Counted from the first letter of the stretch, positions 18,950 through 32,700 are shown. The stretch is 64,000 nucleotides of DNA from Lantana camara (GCA_037501455.1 CM074857.1:98241501-98305500), one strand, 5' to 3'. Notes: generated from the letters alone by a model not told the origin. Program-made: numbers and translations.

Positions 18950-21836
18950 CGTAGCACCCCAGACGGAGGATACCACATCCCCCGCACTAGGACCCAGACC
19001 CGGTCATGAAATAGGTAGTCCATGCCCGAATCCAAATCATAGCGAACGGGAGACCAACTAACGCACTAGGCTAGGCGGATCTAACTCGACAAACTCAGAG
19101 TGCGGAAGCAATTTAAAACATTCATCAACAAATAGCGGAAGCAATTAAATCAACATACCAAACAATTGACGGGTTCAACTAGCATAGATACCTAGTCCCG
19201 AATATCAACATACATAACAGGTGATGGGTTCAACTAGCATAGATACCTAGTCTCGAATATCAATTCATAATCCAATATAATAATCAGCATAAGTAACATC
19301 AATATGTAATAACATCCGAGTACTAGCTTACTAACCCCACACGGGTTTGAATCTAAGTAGAGCATAAACATAAACTTCAAGTGCTTTCACATAAATACAT
19401 AACATAAGTAAAGTATGCGACAAATGCATCCTAACACCAACTAGACTGATAAGTGTGACTCGGAAGACTCACTTCCGCCTAGCTCAATCCAAAAGGAATC
19501 CTGCAAACTAAAAGAGAAAATGAGGTGTCAGTCAACTGACTGAGTGAGGGGGCTAACACACACCCACAATATATATATAAAGAGCATAGCACAGAATAAA
19601 AGGATGGACTCATGAACCGGGGATAGGTGTTGCATACCAAAACATTTCGAAATAACCCAAATAAATATAGATATAATTTTAGAAACCATTTTCCAGAAGG
19701 ACTCTACCCCGATTCATAATTCCATAACAGAATATAACACATGCTCGGAGAGTACGAGCTTCCCACCTTTACTCCTTATAACATAAAGCAAAATCAATCC
19801 ATCCTCTACTCTAATGATGGAAGAGCCACGCGTTGGCCCTAACCATCTATAATAGTAAGACTCACAAGGGGTAGCGAACCCACAAGTGCCCTCCCCGGCC
19901 TTAGCCGAATGCTCAAGCTACCACACCTTCCCTACAGCACGGGTCGCGTGAAGATATCTCAAATGGAACTACACACAGACTGATCCCTGACGGCCCTATA
20001 CCATTCCAGGACTGTCTATCCAATAGCTCCTTGGATCCACAATAGAACAAAACAAAACAAAACATACGCCAATCTTTCATGGTAATCTCGCTACAGAATT
20101 AGAACACAACTGGTTTTCCAAAATAGCTTACATATGCCTCAAAAACTGGTTTTTATAAATATTCCCACGCTGCAGGGATATAGCCCGAAGGCACCCGCCC
20201 ACGCAGGACACACGCACGTACATTCCCACGCTGTAGGGATATAGCCTCGAAGGCACCCGCCCACCCAGAATACACGCATAAGGTCATAAACATACATATC
20301 CAACACATACATATCTATAGTAAGGTATACTCGCATGCAAGGGTAGATATCAGCATATAAAGGCCATAGGTCGCATAACTATACAAAATCCTAAACCTCA
20401 CCTTGTGCAAGTAGAGTCTAAGAGTGTGAAAGGCCATACACTCTAAATCTTGGGCCCACCGGCACCACCAAACTCTGTGACAAGACATACAGAAGCCAAG
20501 ACTTAAACTCTATATGAACCAAGTAAGACGCATGGCGTATCAAGAGATGAATGACATGCGAAGAGGGATGATGTTCCCAGTCCAAGCACACATGGGAACG
20601 GTCGTTCCCATGTTCGGTCCCCCAAATCCAAACCCTAGCCCGGAAGGGCCATTCGAAGCTTAAAGCATAAAAGGGAACGGCCGTTCCCAGTCCAAGCACA
20701 CATGGGAACGGTCGTTCCCATGTTCGGTCCCCCAAATTCAAACCATAGCCCGGAAGGGCCATTCCAAGCTTAAAGCATAAATGGGAACGGCCGTTCCGGC
20801 CAAAGATCTGGAGCAGAAGCTTGACAGCTTTGGGAAGAAGACAACCACGGCCGAAAATGGCCGATTTCACACCATTTAAAACCATAAAATTTCCATGAAA
20901 ATCATATATATCATCACATAAATCATGCTTATCATATAAATATGAATTTAGCTCAATAACAAGGGTGATTTTGGCCAAAACTCATACAACCCATTTTCAT
21001 CAAAATCAAGCTTCAACCATGGTAAGATGTATCCAAACTCACTCCCTATCATACCATTAACAACTATAGCACATATTTAACATGGAAAAACACATATTCA
21101 TGCTCAAGAACTCAAGGATTCACCATTAGAGCCATATTCTTCAAGTTGGGCATAAATTACCATTTTTACAAGACTTCCTTATATAAGATCATACATTCAA
21201 TTTCATGCTAAGACTCATGGATAGAAATGAAATACACATCAAGGGAAATTCGTAGCTTACCTTGGCTCTTGAAATGATGAAGAAACGAGGGAGATATGAG
21301 CTCTTGAAGGTGTGGAATGGTTTAAGTCTTCATCTTCTCTTGAAGCTTCTCCATGGCTGTCACAATGAGGCTATTTTGAGGTTTGAAGTGAAATGAGAAA
21401 GGGGATCTAGGTTAGGGTTTCATGATATAATATGAGGCTAGAGGCTTTATTAGGATTTGGGCTCAAATAAATGACTTTCGACCCAAATCACCGAATCAAG
21501 TCCAATGGTGGTCTCAGAATTCGAATTCGAATTCCCGAGCTCATGTTGGTCTCGAACGACCCAAACTCACCTAACTTGAGTTAGGCCCAAAACACACAAA
21601 TAGGTCCAAGTTCTATTTAAATCCAACTCCGAAAATTAATTTAAATTCATCCAAGTTCCATTCTTAAGTTGTCATGCAAGAATTCATATTTTACCATTTT
21701 GGATTTTAGTCAATTATGTCACATTTTCAATCAAAGTTGGAATTAAACACATAAAAAGGGAATTAAATCACATAAGTGCGTAAGGTAAACTCTCTCGTGT
21801 CGCATACCTGTATTATTTATCGGACGGGGCATCACA
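18950..21836 (-). repeat. Gag-only element 5' LTR (right), 2887 bp
   Basis: The left edge is CGTAGCACCCC (TG changed to CG). The right edge is GGGGCATCACA, followed by GATCA (21837-21841) and Tekay LTR sequence. Relative to the left LTR it has an extra partial duplication near 19199-19260, a duplicated palindrome block (20592-20803) and a gap near 21478-21490. Confidence 0.85.
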
Positions 21837-24533
21837 GATCATGTGACACTGTACTTTGAAAACATATGCAGAACATGTAACTGTCTTTGAACAAGAATGC
21901 AGAACTTTGGGAAAACATGTGCTTTAGATCAAGGTATACTATTAAAGTATGAATGATCCTTTCAAAAGAATGTCCCGATAAAAGGGATAGTTCAAAACGA
22001 GGTTTAGCTTTTGAATTTCAAAACATATGATACTAAAGTAGAATCATGGTTCCAGTTTGCAAAACGTTTTAACTTCACCTCACCTAATAGTAACAAAAAT
22101 GTAGGTAGACAGATTGCGCGGTGCCCTGGGGATCCCAGTGCTCAACTTTAACTCCTGTAGGTGGTGTACTTGAGTGAGCTTAAGAACTAAGACCCACTAA
22201 TAACCATGATGCATATGAAATGCATGAAACAAATGAACAAGGAACATGTAACTCAAGAGAGTAATACCATTTAAGGTATTCAAGAAAGGTAACACACAAA
22301 GGAATATGTTAAAGTGAGTTACTCTTAACGTGGGACTATGATCTTACTGTAATCGAGTAAGAATTAATCAAATTATGAATCCTATCGCAAACTTTAGGTT
22401 ATGAAAGAAGTCCACGAAAGAAAATTCATTTTGAAAACACATTTTAGACCCTGGATATGGAAACCCTAGGTGCAAATGTCTATTAAGAAAGCACAAGTTT
22501 TATTTCATTATTACTATTCAAAAGCACAATTCAAAATTTCAATTCAAAATTACAATTCATAGGTTACTATTAACATATCGGGTCAAAGGGTCGAGTCAAA
22601 CCCTTACTATACATGTACACACATACACACACAGCATGCACACATAAACCCCCTTATTAAATTATGATCTTGATTATAACCTATAGTTTCTAGTTCATGT
22701 TATTATAATCAAGAGTGATCTAGGTTAAAGGTATAACCCATAGTTAAGAGGTCCAATTAAACCATAAAATCAAGTTATGAAACACTATTCTATCTTAGGT
22801 TATAACATATGACACTATTAAAGTGTATAACATATGATCAAGGCTCTATTCCATTAATCCATATCATATCATAAGCTCAATTCATAATTCATGAATCATA
22901 TAACCATATAAGAACATGTCTCAACATATATCATATCATATCATGAACCTTGGGCATGTAACATGTAACAAATTAAATTCAATACGAACATGTAACAAGT
23001 TGTGACATAATTAATTGTAAATCACTATTCCATTAAATATCATGCATAAACATAATTCAAATTCCATAATCATGCATCAATTCTCATAATATTATAACCA
23101 TAGCACATGATCATAGCATAAACTAGAGCATTTCATAACATATTCAAGCATATACTAAACAATTAAATCATATGCACAACTATTCAAACATATCATAAAA
23201 ACCATCCAATAAATGCATAAAATAAAATCCTATATGGCTTAGGGAAGACCCTAAGACCCAACCTAAACATAATATAAACATACCATAACATAAAAACATA
23301 AACTAACTAAAACATAACATAAACTAAAGCATAAAATAAAATAACTAACCTAACAATGTGGGGAGGGGGGGTGCCCAAAGAAGGGGAGGAGGAAGGAGAG
23401 AAAGGGTGTTGTCAATACAACTTTGAGCAAGGATTCTAATTGCATGAGGGGGGTATTTATAGTTGTTGGGAAGCCACTCACATTGGAAATAAACTTGAGG
23501 TAAGGGTATGAGAGCAAAACTTGATATCTTCTCTTGGAAGCTTCATCATTCATGGAATAAAAATAGGGGCTGCTGGGGGTATTTAAGTAATTTCACTAAC
23601 AAGACTCGAGTGTAAGTGGTTGGAAGTTTGCTCATTTCGTTGGTACAAAAATTAGCTTCGAAACGCATATTTATAGGTCGAAATCGGATTCACCGTTTAA
23701 AAGATACATTCATTTTAGTGAATAAAAGTTTTGAGCTCGAAACTCAACACGAGTGAAAAACGACTTTCGAGAATGGTTTTCAAGTCCGGATTGTTTCCAA
23801 AATTCAAGAAATAAATCGAGAAGCGTTTTGAGTCCAATATCGACTACAAAACATTTTACCGATAAAAAGTTGAAAAGGTAGAATGAATAGTGAATTCTTA
23901 CGTACAAATGTACGCTTCGAAATTTCAAGCTAGGATTTGAATCAAGGGCTGTAAAACATCTCTAAAATCTTGAAATAGCTCAAGTAATGCAAATCCAGAG
24001 AGAAAACATTTTCCGAATGAAAACAGTTCGTAGAAGTAATAGTGAACTAGGGCTTTCGTAAACATTTTCAATAAAACGAAGCTCAAAATAGATTTCCATG
24101 TGAAGAATGATTTCAAAGGACTCGTCTCGACTCAAGGATCGATTTGACTATAAACTTGGGTAGGAAAAGATATCAGAATCAAAAGCTCATTTTCAGATGA
24201 ATAGTAACTTTTGTCGATAAGTTCAAAAAATGCCCTTATGGTTCAAGAAAGACTCTCTGAGCTTGGGAAACAAGTTCAATTGATTGGGAAACATGTGTGG
24301 TGAACCTCTAGGGTTCGAGTAGCAATATGAACAAGGTAGGCTCGGGTTATGAATAGTAAACTGTATCAAAGGTCAAGAATTCCCCCTTAAAACATGTCAG
24401 ATCACATATAAGCACTTTGATCATGTAAGAATGCAATGCATGAAGGTTTAAAAAGTTGGATCACGGTCTATAAACGCTTTACCAATGCCCTTAGCTTACC
24501 ACTTTCATCCAAGCCCTGTTTTGGGTTGTTACA
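21837..24533 (-). repeat. Tekay 3' LTR, right segment
   Basis: This continues the LTR after the composite insert and aligns with 41650-44260. It ends GGTTGTTACA at 24533 (the LTR start TGTAACAACCC on the minus strand). It is AT-rich and repeat-poor. The short ORFs here are not conserved between the two LTRs as proteins. Confidence 0.87.
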
Positions 24534-24569
24534 ATCACCCCTCCTTAAAGAGAATCTGTCCTCAGATTC
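24534..24569 (-). promoter_or_regulatory. Tekay polypurine tract and adjacent hairpin
   Basis: The minus strand reads TTTAAGGAGGGGTGAT directly before the LTR start. Next to it is the inverted repeat GAATCTG-TCCT-CAGATTC (24552-24569), which here lies inside the end of the pol frame. Confidence 0.82.
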
Positions 24570-26483
24570 TTCCTTTGTAACTGCAAACAACTCGGGGTGA
24601 TGCTTTTGCATTTTCTCTTCTGTATCCCAGGTTACCTCTTCTGTCCCATGCCCCTTCCAAATAACTTTAACCAGAGGAATTTTCCTATTCCTCAGCTCTT
24701 GAAACTTCCTATCTAGAATCTTAGCGGGCTTCAAAACATAAGTCAAATTCGGTTCCGACGGTATCTCTTCTATCTGCACAACCTCTGTCTCATCCGAGAA
24801 ACACTTGCGAAGCTAAGATACATGGAATACATTGTGGATTCCTGTAAGACTTGCAGGCAAATCCAATGTACAAGCGGTCGGTCTGACTCTCTCCAGTATC
24901 TCATACGGTCCAACATATCTTGGGTTTAGTTTTCCACCCTTCCTAATTTGGGAAAATCCTTTCCTTGGCGATGCCTTCAGAAAAACCTTTTTGCCCACTG
25001 CGAATTCCAAATCCCTTCTTCGTCGATTAGCATAACTTTTCTGCCTGTCTTGGGTAGCTTTCATTCTCTGGCGAATGATTTGAATCTTTTCCGTCACTTC
25101 TCTTATCCATTTAGCAGAATTCGCTCTGGTTGGTCCCTCCTCAGTACATCTTGCTTCATCCAAATCCCAGTATAACGGGGATCTACATTTCTTTCCATAT
25201 AGGACTTCATATGGAGCAGCTTTAATAGAAGCTTGATAACTATTGTTGTATGCAAACTCCACAAGAGGTAAACAATCTTTCCAACTTTCCTGGAAGTCCA
25301 AAGCGCAAGCTCTTAGCGTATCTTCCAAGTACTTAATCATCATTTCTGATTGTCCATCCGTCTGAGGATGCGCTGCAGTACTGAAGTTCAACTTTGTTCC
25401 CATCAAAGTCTGAATTCCTTTCCATAATTGCGACGTGAATTTTGGATATCTGTCCGACGCTATGCTGTTCAGAACTCCATGTAGTCTGACAATCTCTTAC
25501 TGATACAGCTTTGCCAACGTGTTGACCTTATCCGTCGTCTTTACTGGCAAAAAGTATGCTGACTTAGACAATCGGTCAATGATCACCCAGATACTATCTT
25601 GTCCTCCTTTGACTTTGGGTAATCCGGTGACAAAATCCATCGTGATTTGTTCCCATTTCCAAATCGGAATCAGTAATGGTTGCAACTTCCCACTCGGCTT
25701 CTAGTGTTCAGCTTTAACTTTCTGACAAGTTAAGCACTTCCTGACATAGTTGGCTATGTCTCTCTCCATTCCGTTCCACCAGAATTACGTCTTAACATCT
25801 TGATACATTTTAGTGCCTCCGGGATGTATCGTGTACTTAGTTTTATGCGCTTCGTCGAGAATCTCTTTCCTCAAAACAGTTGGTACGCATACTCGACCTT
25901 TGTACCTCAATATTCCTTGTTCATCAATCTTGAACTTAGTCTCATCATCTTTGTCCTTAGATTCGAGACATTTCTTGATCCACTCGTCGTTCTTCTGTGC
26001 TTCAAATACTTGTTCTTTCAACGTTGATATCATCACAACGTTTGCGATTCGAGCTTTAGTTAACACCTCCATTCTTTCTCTTTGATCAGTCTCGGGATTG
26101 GCAGAAATCTGTACCAGACGAACTTTCCTGCTTAGTGTATCAGCTACAACATTCGCCTTTCCTGGATGGTACTGAATAATGCAATCGTAGTCCTCCAAAA
26201 ATTCCATCCATCTTCTCTGTCGCATATTCAACTCCTTCTGAGTGAACAGATCCCACAGGCTCTTATGATCAGTTAAGATTTCAAACATAACCCCATACAG
26301 GTATTGTCTCCACTTTCCAAGACCGAAAATTATCGCGACTAACTCCAAATCATGTGTCGGGTAGTTAACTTCATGCGTTTTGAGTTTCCTTGATACGCAA
26401 TCACTTTTCCATTCTGCATCAAAACTCCTCCTAGTCCTTCTTTTGAAGCATCAGTGTAGACAGTATAACCTTCTTTTCCTTCT

Positions 26484-26488
26484 GGTAA
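26484..26488 (+). repeat. Target site duplication GGTAA (left)
   Basis: GGTAA is repeated at 36238-36242 directly after the right LTR. Removing 26489-36242 restores Tekay pol from the end of RT into RNase H. Confidence 0.9.
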
Positions 26489-29400
26489 TATAGCAACCAG
26501 AACGCTAGGTGGCCACATCCCCCGCACCATAGTTCAATTCACATATGAGATGGATGACCCATACACGAATCAAGCCTATAGCGAATGGGAGACAATAAAA
26601 AACGACTCACTTGCTAGGCGGGACTAACCCCAAACCAAACAATCAACTTAGAGCAATAAAAGCGGAAGCAATAATTCATTCATTACTTATAGGTACCATA
26701 TTTACATATCAAGTATAAATACTAATAGGTACCAACATACATATCAATACAATATCATACCACTTATCAAGACCAAAGACATGAAGCATAAGTATCAATA
26801 AGGTACATGCCAAAGTAAAATGACAATGCTAGACCCAAAGCGATAAAACTGGACTCGACCCCGCCTAGCACACAACCCAGTAAACTGAAAATGTGAGGGG
26901 GTCAGTCTACAACAGACTGAGTGAGGGGTTTATAAATAAATATTACCGCAATTACCATGCAAGCCATAATCTCGGGTAAGGTTTTATAAAAGGAAGCAAT
27001 ATAATTTCAATAAATAGAACTCGCTCGAGATTACAACTAATCAATTTAATAATTCAATCAAGATCAATTCAATACGTGGCCCGGCGAGTGAGGGCAATTT
27101 TCCAACCTTTCTCCAAAAGTGTACAAGTGTGAACAATACATGCTTGCTTTATTAGTCAATAGGTGATCATGCAATTCAATTATAATGCAGTCGTGCGGTA
27201 GTGTATTCAAGCAATACAATCAAAGAATGAAAATCATGCATTAACCCGAGGACAATCCGTGGTGTCGGACCCGTCCCCAGTCTCCTTCTCCCTCCGGGTG
27301 ATGGGGGGATTACAAGGGCCCACCATCCAATCATGGTGTACGTCAGGAACATGACTCCCACACACGGGATTTCTTCCTCCACCAAACCTCGTGGTGAATT
27401 CAGAGGTGATCCCACAATGGTGAGGATAGTGCAAGAGTTACCCATCAACCCTTGCTTTCCTGGTTGGCTCAATACACTACCCTCGGGGCCCAACGTGAAT
27501 AATAGTTACTCGCCAAAACAATCAATCAATCAATCAATCCGTTCATTTCATGAAATCCGTTGTAAATCAATAAGATTTGAAAACTGTAAATATATATATA
27601 CTTTTGGCCGAAAACAACACATAGGGTTGTAAAGGTTCTAGGTATCTAGAATTAAACCTCACCTGACGAGCGACGGGACAAGACAAGGATACAAGAAAGT
27701 ACCCAAACGATCCACGATCTCCGCCCTGGAGAAAAACTGGACAAGAAAGGGAATATTGGAAACCCGTGAGACGAGACTCAATATGAGACCAAGTATTACG
27801 CACGACCATGCTCATGTAAATAAATAAAACAAGCAATCAAGTGACACCTAGCATGTATGAAAACCAATTAACACCTAAGAGGTGAAATTGATATCAAGAA
27901 ATCATGTATTCATATCATTCAATTATTTCAAGTTTAATTCATATAAGGCATGGAGTCACGCAATCACGTCTGAGCAATTAAGTACCAAGAAGTGTCAAGT
28001 AGGAGCATACTTATCAATTAATCAAGTATATATATCATATAATTCACATATGGGAGCCAAGAGAGTGAAAGGAATGCAATAAGAAAGGTTTTGGTGAAGT
28101 TTGGAAAAAAAGGACAATTTTAGGAAACGCACACACTGTAGGAAAACTGGAATATCTTTAATTCTAGAAGTTGGAATTGAGTTTTGTTTGTTGGGAATGA
28201 AACTAAACACAAAGACCTTTCCGAGGATATATGACTCGTATTTTAGTTCAAAGCGAGGAGAAAATGGCGTAAACTTGAAGTTGGGTGAATGCAGTTTGTC
28301 GGTAAAGAGGCGACACAAAAACTAATTGATTATAACTGAGAAATGGGAAACAATATTGAGGTTATTCCAATTGGATGTTTTTCTAGACTTCAAGCGGTTT
28401 CCAACGGTTTAAAAATCAGGTCAATCGGAGTTCATTTGAATAGTTAACGGTCGTTTGAAATCCAAGTATAAAACCAGGAACGACGGTTCGAAGAGGCGGA
28501 ACGGTTCTGTACGAGTGAACCCCCGTTCACGAAGGAACCGAACGACCGTTCGGTGTCCTCTGGGTCGAAAAACAAGGGAAAACAGGGGATAATCATGGGA
28601 ATTGGCTCCCAAACCAATCCCACTCCATACCACAACAATTGACCACCTCAAAACTAACATATATCATGCATATAACTCATATATATCAATTAGGCACCAT
28701 TTAATCCATGGAAACTTGTATAGATCATCAAGAATTCATCATACAAACCCCAAATATTATCATGTCTTCAAACTTCAACATAACTTCATGTTTTCATGCA
28801 AGCTTTGGAACATAAAGACCCTAAACATGCTTCTAACCAAGAATGAACAAGAAATCATATCTAAATTCACAAACCCTACTTCATATAATCAATCAATAGT
28901 TCAAACAAATCATCCATTTTTACCTTGAAATGAAAGAAGAAGGAATGGAATGATGAGATAAGTATGATTCTTCCACATATACAAATTATCTTCCTTGAAT
29001 TATGGCTTGAAAATGGATGAAATCCTCTTCTCCTTCTTTGGTGTTTGGACCGTAATTTAGTGTGTGTTCGTGTGTGTGGGGTATTTGATGAATGAAATGA
29101 GAGAGATATGAATGTATATGATATATTGCGTATGTAATGTATAGATATATACAAAAGTCCTCCACTAACTCATATGACTCACCCATTTTTTCACTTAGGT
29201 CCTTGAATTGTTTGAGTGGATGCAATCAAGTTTCATTCCAAGAAAATTGATCAAATAGCTTCAACTCATGTTATGCAATTAAGTCCATATAATTAGGAAA
29301 TGACCAAGTAAAGTCATATAGAAGCATTTAATCACTTAGCAATTAATTCACGAATTTTCCACGTTAGTAACAATTCATACCAATGCATAAAAGTATTTAA

Positions 29401-29610
29401 TGCATATAATATCATGAAAGTTATAAATAACTAATTAAAATAATTCTCAATTTAGGGAAAAATGTTCAATTAAAGACAATTAATCAAATAAGGCATGTTC
29501 GGCAATTATTTCACATAATTTCTCACGTTAACAATAATTTCATGGAAACAATTTGTAATATAATATCATATAATATCATGTAATGTATAATTGCAAATTG
29601 GGGCATTACA
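26489..29610 (-). repeat. LARD-like element 3' LTR (left)
   Basis: It begins TATAGCAACCAGAACG (TG changed to TA) and ends GGGGCATTACA in plus orientation. It contains an (ATCA)n run near 27520 and AACGG palindromes at 28446-28556. ORFs of 60-110 aa recur in both LTRs but show no family motif. Confidence 0.87.
28446..28556. repeat. AACG palindrome cluster in LARD LTR
   Basis: Sites include AACGGTCGTT, GGAACGACGGTTCG, AACCCCCGTTC and GAACGACCGTTC. The matching cluster in the right LTR is at 35067-35181, where one site is GGAACGACCGTTCG. Confidence 0.65.
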
Positions 29611-29647
29611 ACTCTCTCCCCCTTAAGAGGACCTGGTCCCCAGGTCC
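29611..29647 (-). promoter_or_regulatory. LARD polypurine tract and adjacent hairpin
   Basis: The minus strand reads TCTTAAGGGGGAGAGAGT before the LTR. Next to it is GGACCTGG-TCC-CCAGGTCC at 29629-29647. Confidence 0.78.
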
Positions 29648-29670
29648 ATTCTCAAGTTCTAACTCTAAAA

Positions 29671-29770
29671 CAAGTGGCGAGAGAGCCCCGTGTCTCGAGC
29701 AAGCAAAGAGAGAACCCCGTCTCTCAAACAAGCAAAGAGAGAACCCCGTTCTCTCAAACAAGCAACGCAC
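29671..29770 (-). repeat. Three-unit hairpin array of the LARD element
   Basis: GAGAGAACCCCGTCTCTC-type units with AAGCAAA spacers. Same unit and same position near the polypurine tract as the array at 17040-17475. Confidence 0.75.
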
Positions 29771-32700
29771 AACCTAAGCTCAAGTAAATAAACGTCACAC
29801 AAACCGTCACATGAGGAAAAGGTAACAGAAATTAGATACACCAATTAATTATACAAAAAAACAATGAATACGATCAACCATCAAAGCACTTAGTATCATA
29901 AAATTCTTTAAATTTGAGTTACGTATATGCATATGCCATGAATGTTCGATGTACCGTTCACCGTGGTTCGGGAATCTTCCATGTTAATGATCCGTGCAAC
30001 ATTTGATTTGAGGTTGAAGATGTCCTTACCCAAAATATCAAACATTGAATCCCCGATATCCCAATACTTAACTGATGATTCAATCCTACCTCTATAATCG
30101 ATCCCCTTATCCTAAGCACCAAGGTCGAAGTTCCCTATCTTAAGTAATTTTAGTTCTATTCCCCATTCTTCACCATGAACTGCATTTGAACTTCTTGAAT
30201 ACTCGAATTAGTCTTTTGTAACTTGAATTCAAACCTCTAATCCAATAAGTATACTCGGTTCATCACGGAAACAACTGACAAGTCTGTAACCTGTATTGTT
30301 CATGTGAGGTGTTGTCCCCTAAATCTTTCACTTCCCCAAATCACTCATAATTTTCTTGGATGCTCGGCCTATCCTTTAGTAGCTCAAATCTTAGTATTCA
30401 ATCTTTCATCATACCTATTGATCCTGGAAAATGACTGACAACCCGGTAACTCATCTTGTTCATCTAACACATTTTCAACTAAGTATTCCATTTCCAAACT
30501 TGTTTGAATTGACTCCCATGTGATCCCTTGGAATATATGATGATCCCATCAAATGGTTATTATCTAGCACCCTTGTAATAGTGCAACACCTCTTTAGTCA
30601 TTTCGCGTAGATCTTGAAGGACAGTCGACTTCCTTGTAAAATACTCATCTTTGATCAAAGTATGTTCACTCGACTCGTAGAAACCATTATCTCTCCCATT
30701 TCTCATCAAAAATCTTTTCGTTTCAGCTCGGCTTAAGATATACCTCCTTATGGCTTTAGAAATCTCGATTTCAGAACTTTAGGCACATGAGCTTTAAGAT
30801 ATTGAAGACTTCGTTCACGTAGTTCTAATAGAGGGAAAGAATAACCACTTTTCTTGAAGTTTCCAGGCCGGCTCTCCCCCTTAAGAAAATAAAACATATA
30901 TATATATTCCATCTCACTTCTTGAACTTGTTCTACCATTCCTCAAAGCAAAGAATATCTTCCTTCTGGTTTTTTTGAAGTACCTATCACTTCCGACTTTG
31001 TTCTCGAAATTCCTCCATCCCGGTGGGAAATCGAAACTAACACAAAGTCCACCATCCTTTCTCGAATGCTCACCTCCGGTTCTTGAATCACTTAACCTTT
31101 TCTGAAATTATTCTTACAAAATTTTACCCAAATCTTGAAGATCACCAAGTGTCAAAGTCTTCTAATCCTTTCCCTTCTCCATTTCCAACTTCCGCCTACT
31201 TTTCCCAACCTCTAAATTGCTCTTCCCCTTTATCCTTTTTCAACCCCATTAATTCCTTGTCATAATTTGGTTATGTCTCGGTTGAAATAATACTTGATAC
31301 GTGAATTGGGGAGAGTTCCTATCAAGATAACACTTAACAATGCATGTCGGATTAAGAGGCCAATGCATGTGTCACACTTGTAAATAATAATTACACAAGT
31401 TAGAGAAATTACGTTCAATTAGGAATGCATATATAATTAAAGAAATTTAAATAATTTAAACAATGTATGATGCACGTGCTCATGAATGCGTTGAACCTGT
31501 CACCGTAGTTGTATCTTTTAGCTTGGCACTTTTTCCTTGTTTGTTGATTTCCGAGCTTGCCTTGAATTGGTTGGCCATTTCTTGTTACCCACGGTCTTCC
31601 AATTTTCTTCAAAATCCCCAACATCAACTCGTACATTTCCATCATTCGAGAGTTAAAATTTCTTGAACTCGATTCCGTCCCCCAAGTATTCCTTCCAATT
31701 TATTGATTTTAAGCGTGGCTCGAGCCTTCACCTTAAGCATCTTCTTGGCCAAAGTTTCCTTGTGTCAACTCACATAACTTTCTAATCAATATTATGATTC
31801 TTGAACTCATTGCTTCTACTTTCGTGCGATTGATACCTTGCCTTCTTCCAAAGAATTAATCAATAATTGTTGTCCTAAATCTTCACCTAGCCGTTACCTC
31901 ACTTGAAGTCCCCTGTTTATTCTTTTCAAGTTCAAATAGCCGAATGATCTCACCCTCTGACTGCTTACACTTGATCACAAAATTTCTTTCTAAATTCCTT
32001 GCCTTTCTTTACTGAGTTCATTGTTGCTCCATATCTTCCAATTCGACCGCGCAACACGATAATTTAGCTTGGATATGGAAAATAGACTCAATCCGACCAA
32101 AGATAGAATCTTTAATACTTTAGTTTACCATGAACTTGGAGTCACCATATTAGTCGTTCTCTTTAACTCTTCCCATCCGAATTCTTTCTTAACCCAAAAT
32201 CCAGAATATTTCAATTCTTGTAGATCCACATCCATTTCCTCGTTGTTCAATCCTTCTCATTTGGTATTTCCATAAGCCCAAAATCGCTCAATTTCTTAAA
32301 ATTTTCCAAATTAATCCAAATCCTATTCCAAGGTCCAAAATGTCTCGATTCCTCCCAAACTTAATTCCCAATTTTTCCTCGACCTAAATCGCTTGAGTTA
32401 TTGTCTTCTCAGCTTTAATTTTAGTTCCCACAAGCAGAACATCCTTAACTATTTACAAATCCGAACCTTGAATCATTATTTTCACCTCTTCCTTGCGTTA
32501 AATAAATCTCCTGAGCCCGATCGATCCACCTCTTTTCATAATGTAAACCCTCATGTCTATCTTGTAAATTATAAGCATCACCTTCCTTAATTATCCCTTA
32601 GCCTTGCTAGATCTTGTGAGTTACTCCCACCATGGATCCTTCTATCCCGAATCTTATCACTTGAATTATAACCCAATTAAAGAAATCCATAGCTCTTGAA

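Larger units (their letters stand above)
13696..21836 (-). mobile_element. Gag-only Ty3-gypsy derivative (TR-GAG-like), 8.1 kb
   Basis: LTRs lie at 13696-16740 and 18950-21836. The 2.2-kb interior has an initiator-Met primer site, a broken gag with zinc knuckle, a 14-unit hairpin array and a polypurine tract with adjacent hairpin. No RT, RNase H or integrase is visible, so it must borrow these from a helper. This matches the class described as TR-GAG. Primer-site spacing and 3' signals match the Tekay element around it. Right flank GATCA nearly matches GAACA left of the TRIM, not the bases left of its own LTR. Confidence 0.82.
24468..26488 (-). pseudogene. Tekay pol remnant: RNase H, integrase, chromodomain
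   Basis: The minus strand continues pol after the insert at 26489. It begins in RNase H ([31 protein letters not shown]). The integrase zinc region follows, then the core with MDFVTGLPK, SDRYPKF and DGQSE. It ends with a chromodomain-like tail (LVKVIWKGHGTEEVTWDTEEKMQKHHPELF-type, 24779-24600) that guides insertion to marked chromatin in related elements. Stops occur near 25785, 25700, 25497 and 24813, several at expected Gln positions. The frame runs past the polypurine tract into the LTR. The two halves of RNase H meet across GGTAA. Confidence 0.9.

Noticed and set aside
27333..27632. 99-aa ORF found in both LARD LTRs (also 33958-34257)
   Set aside because: Duplication is explained by the LTR pair; composition and lack of motif give no support for a protein.
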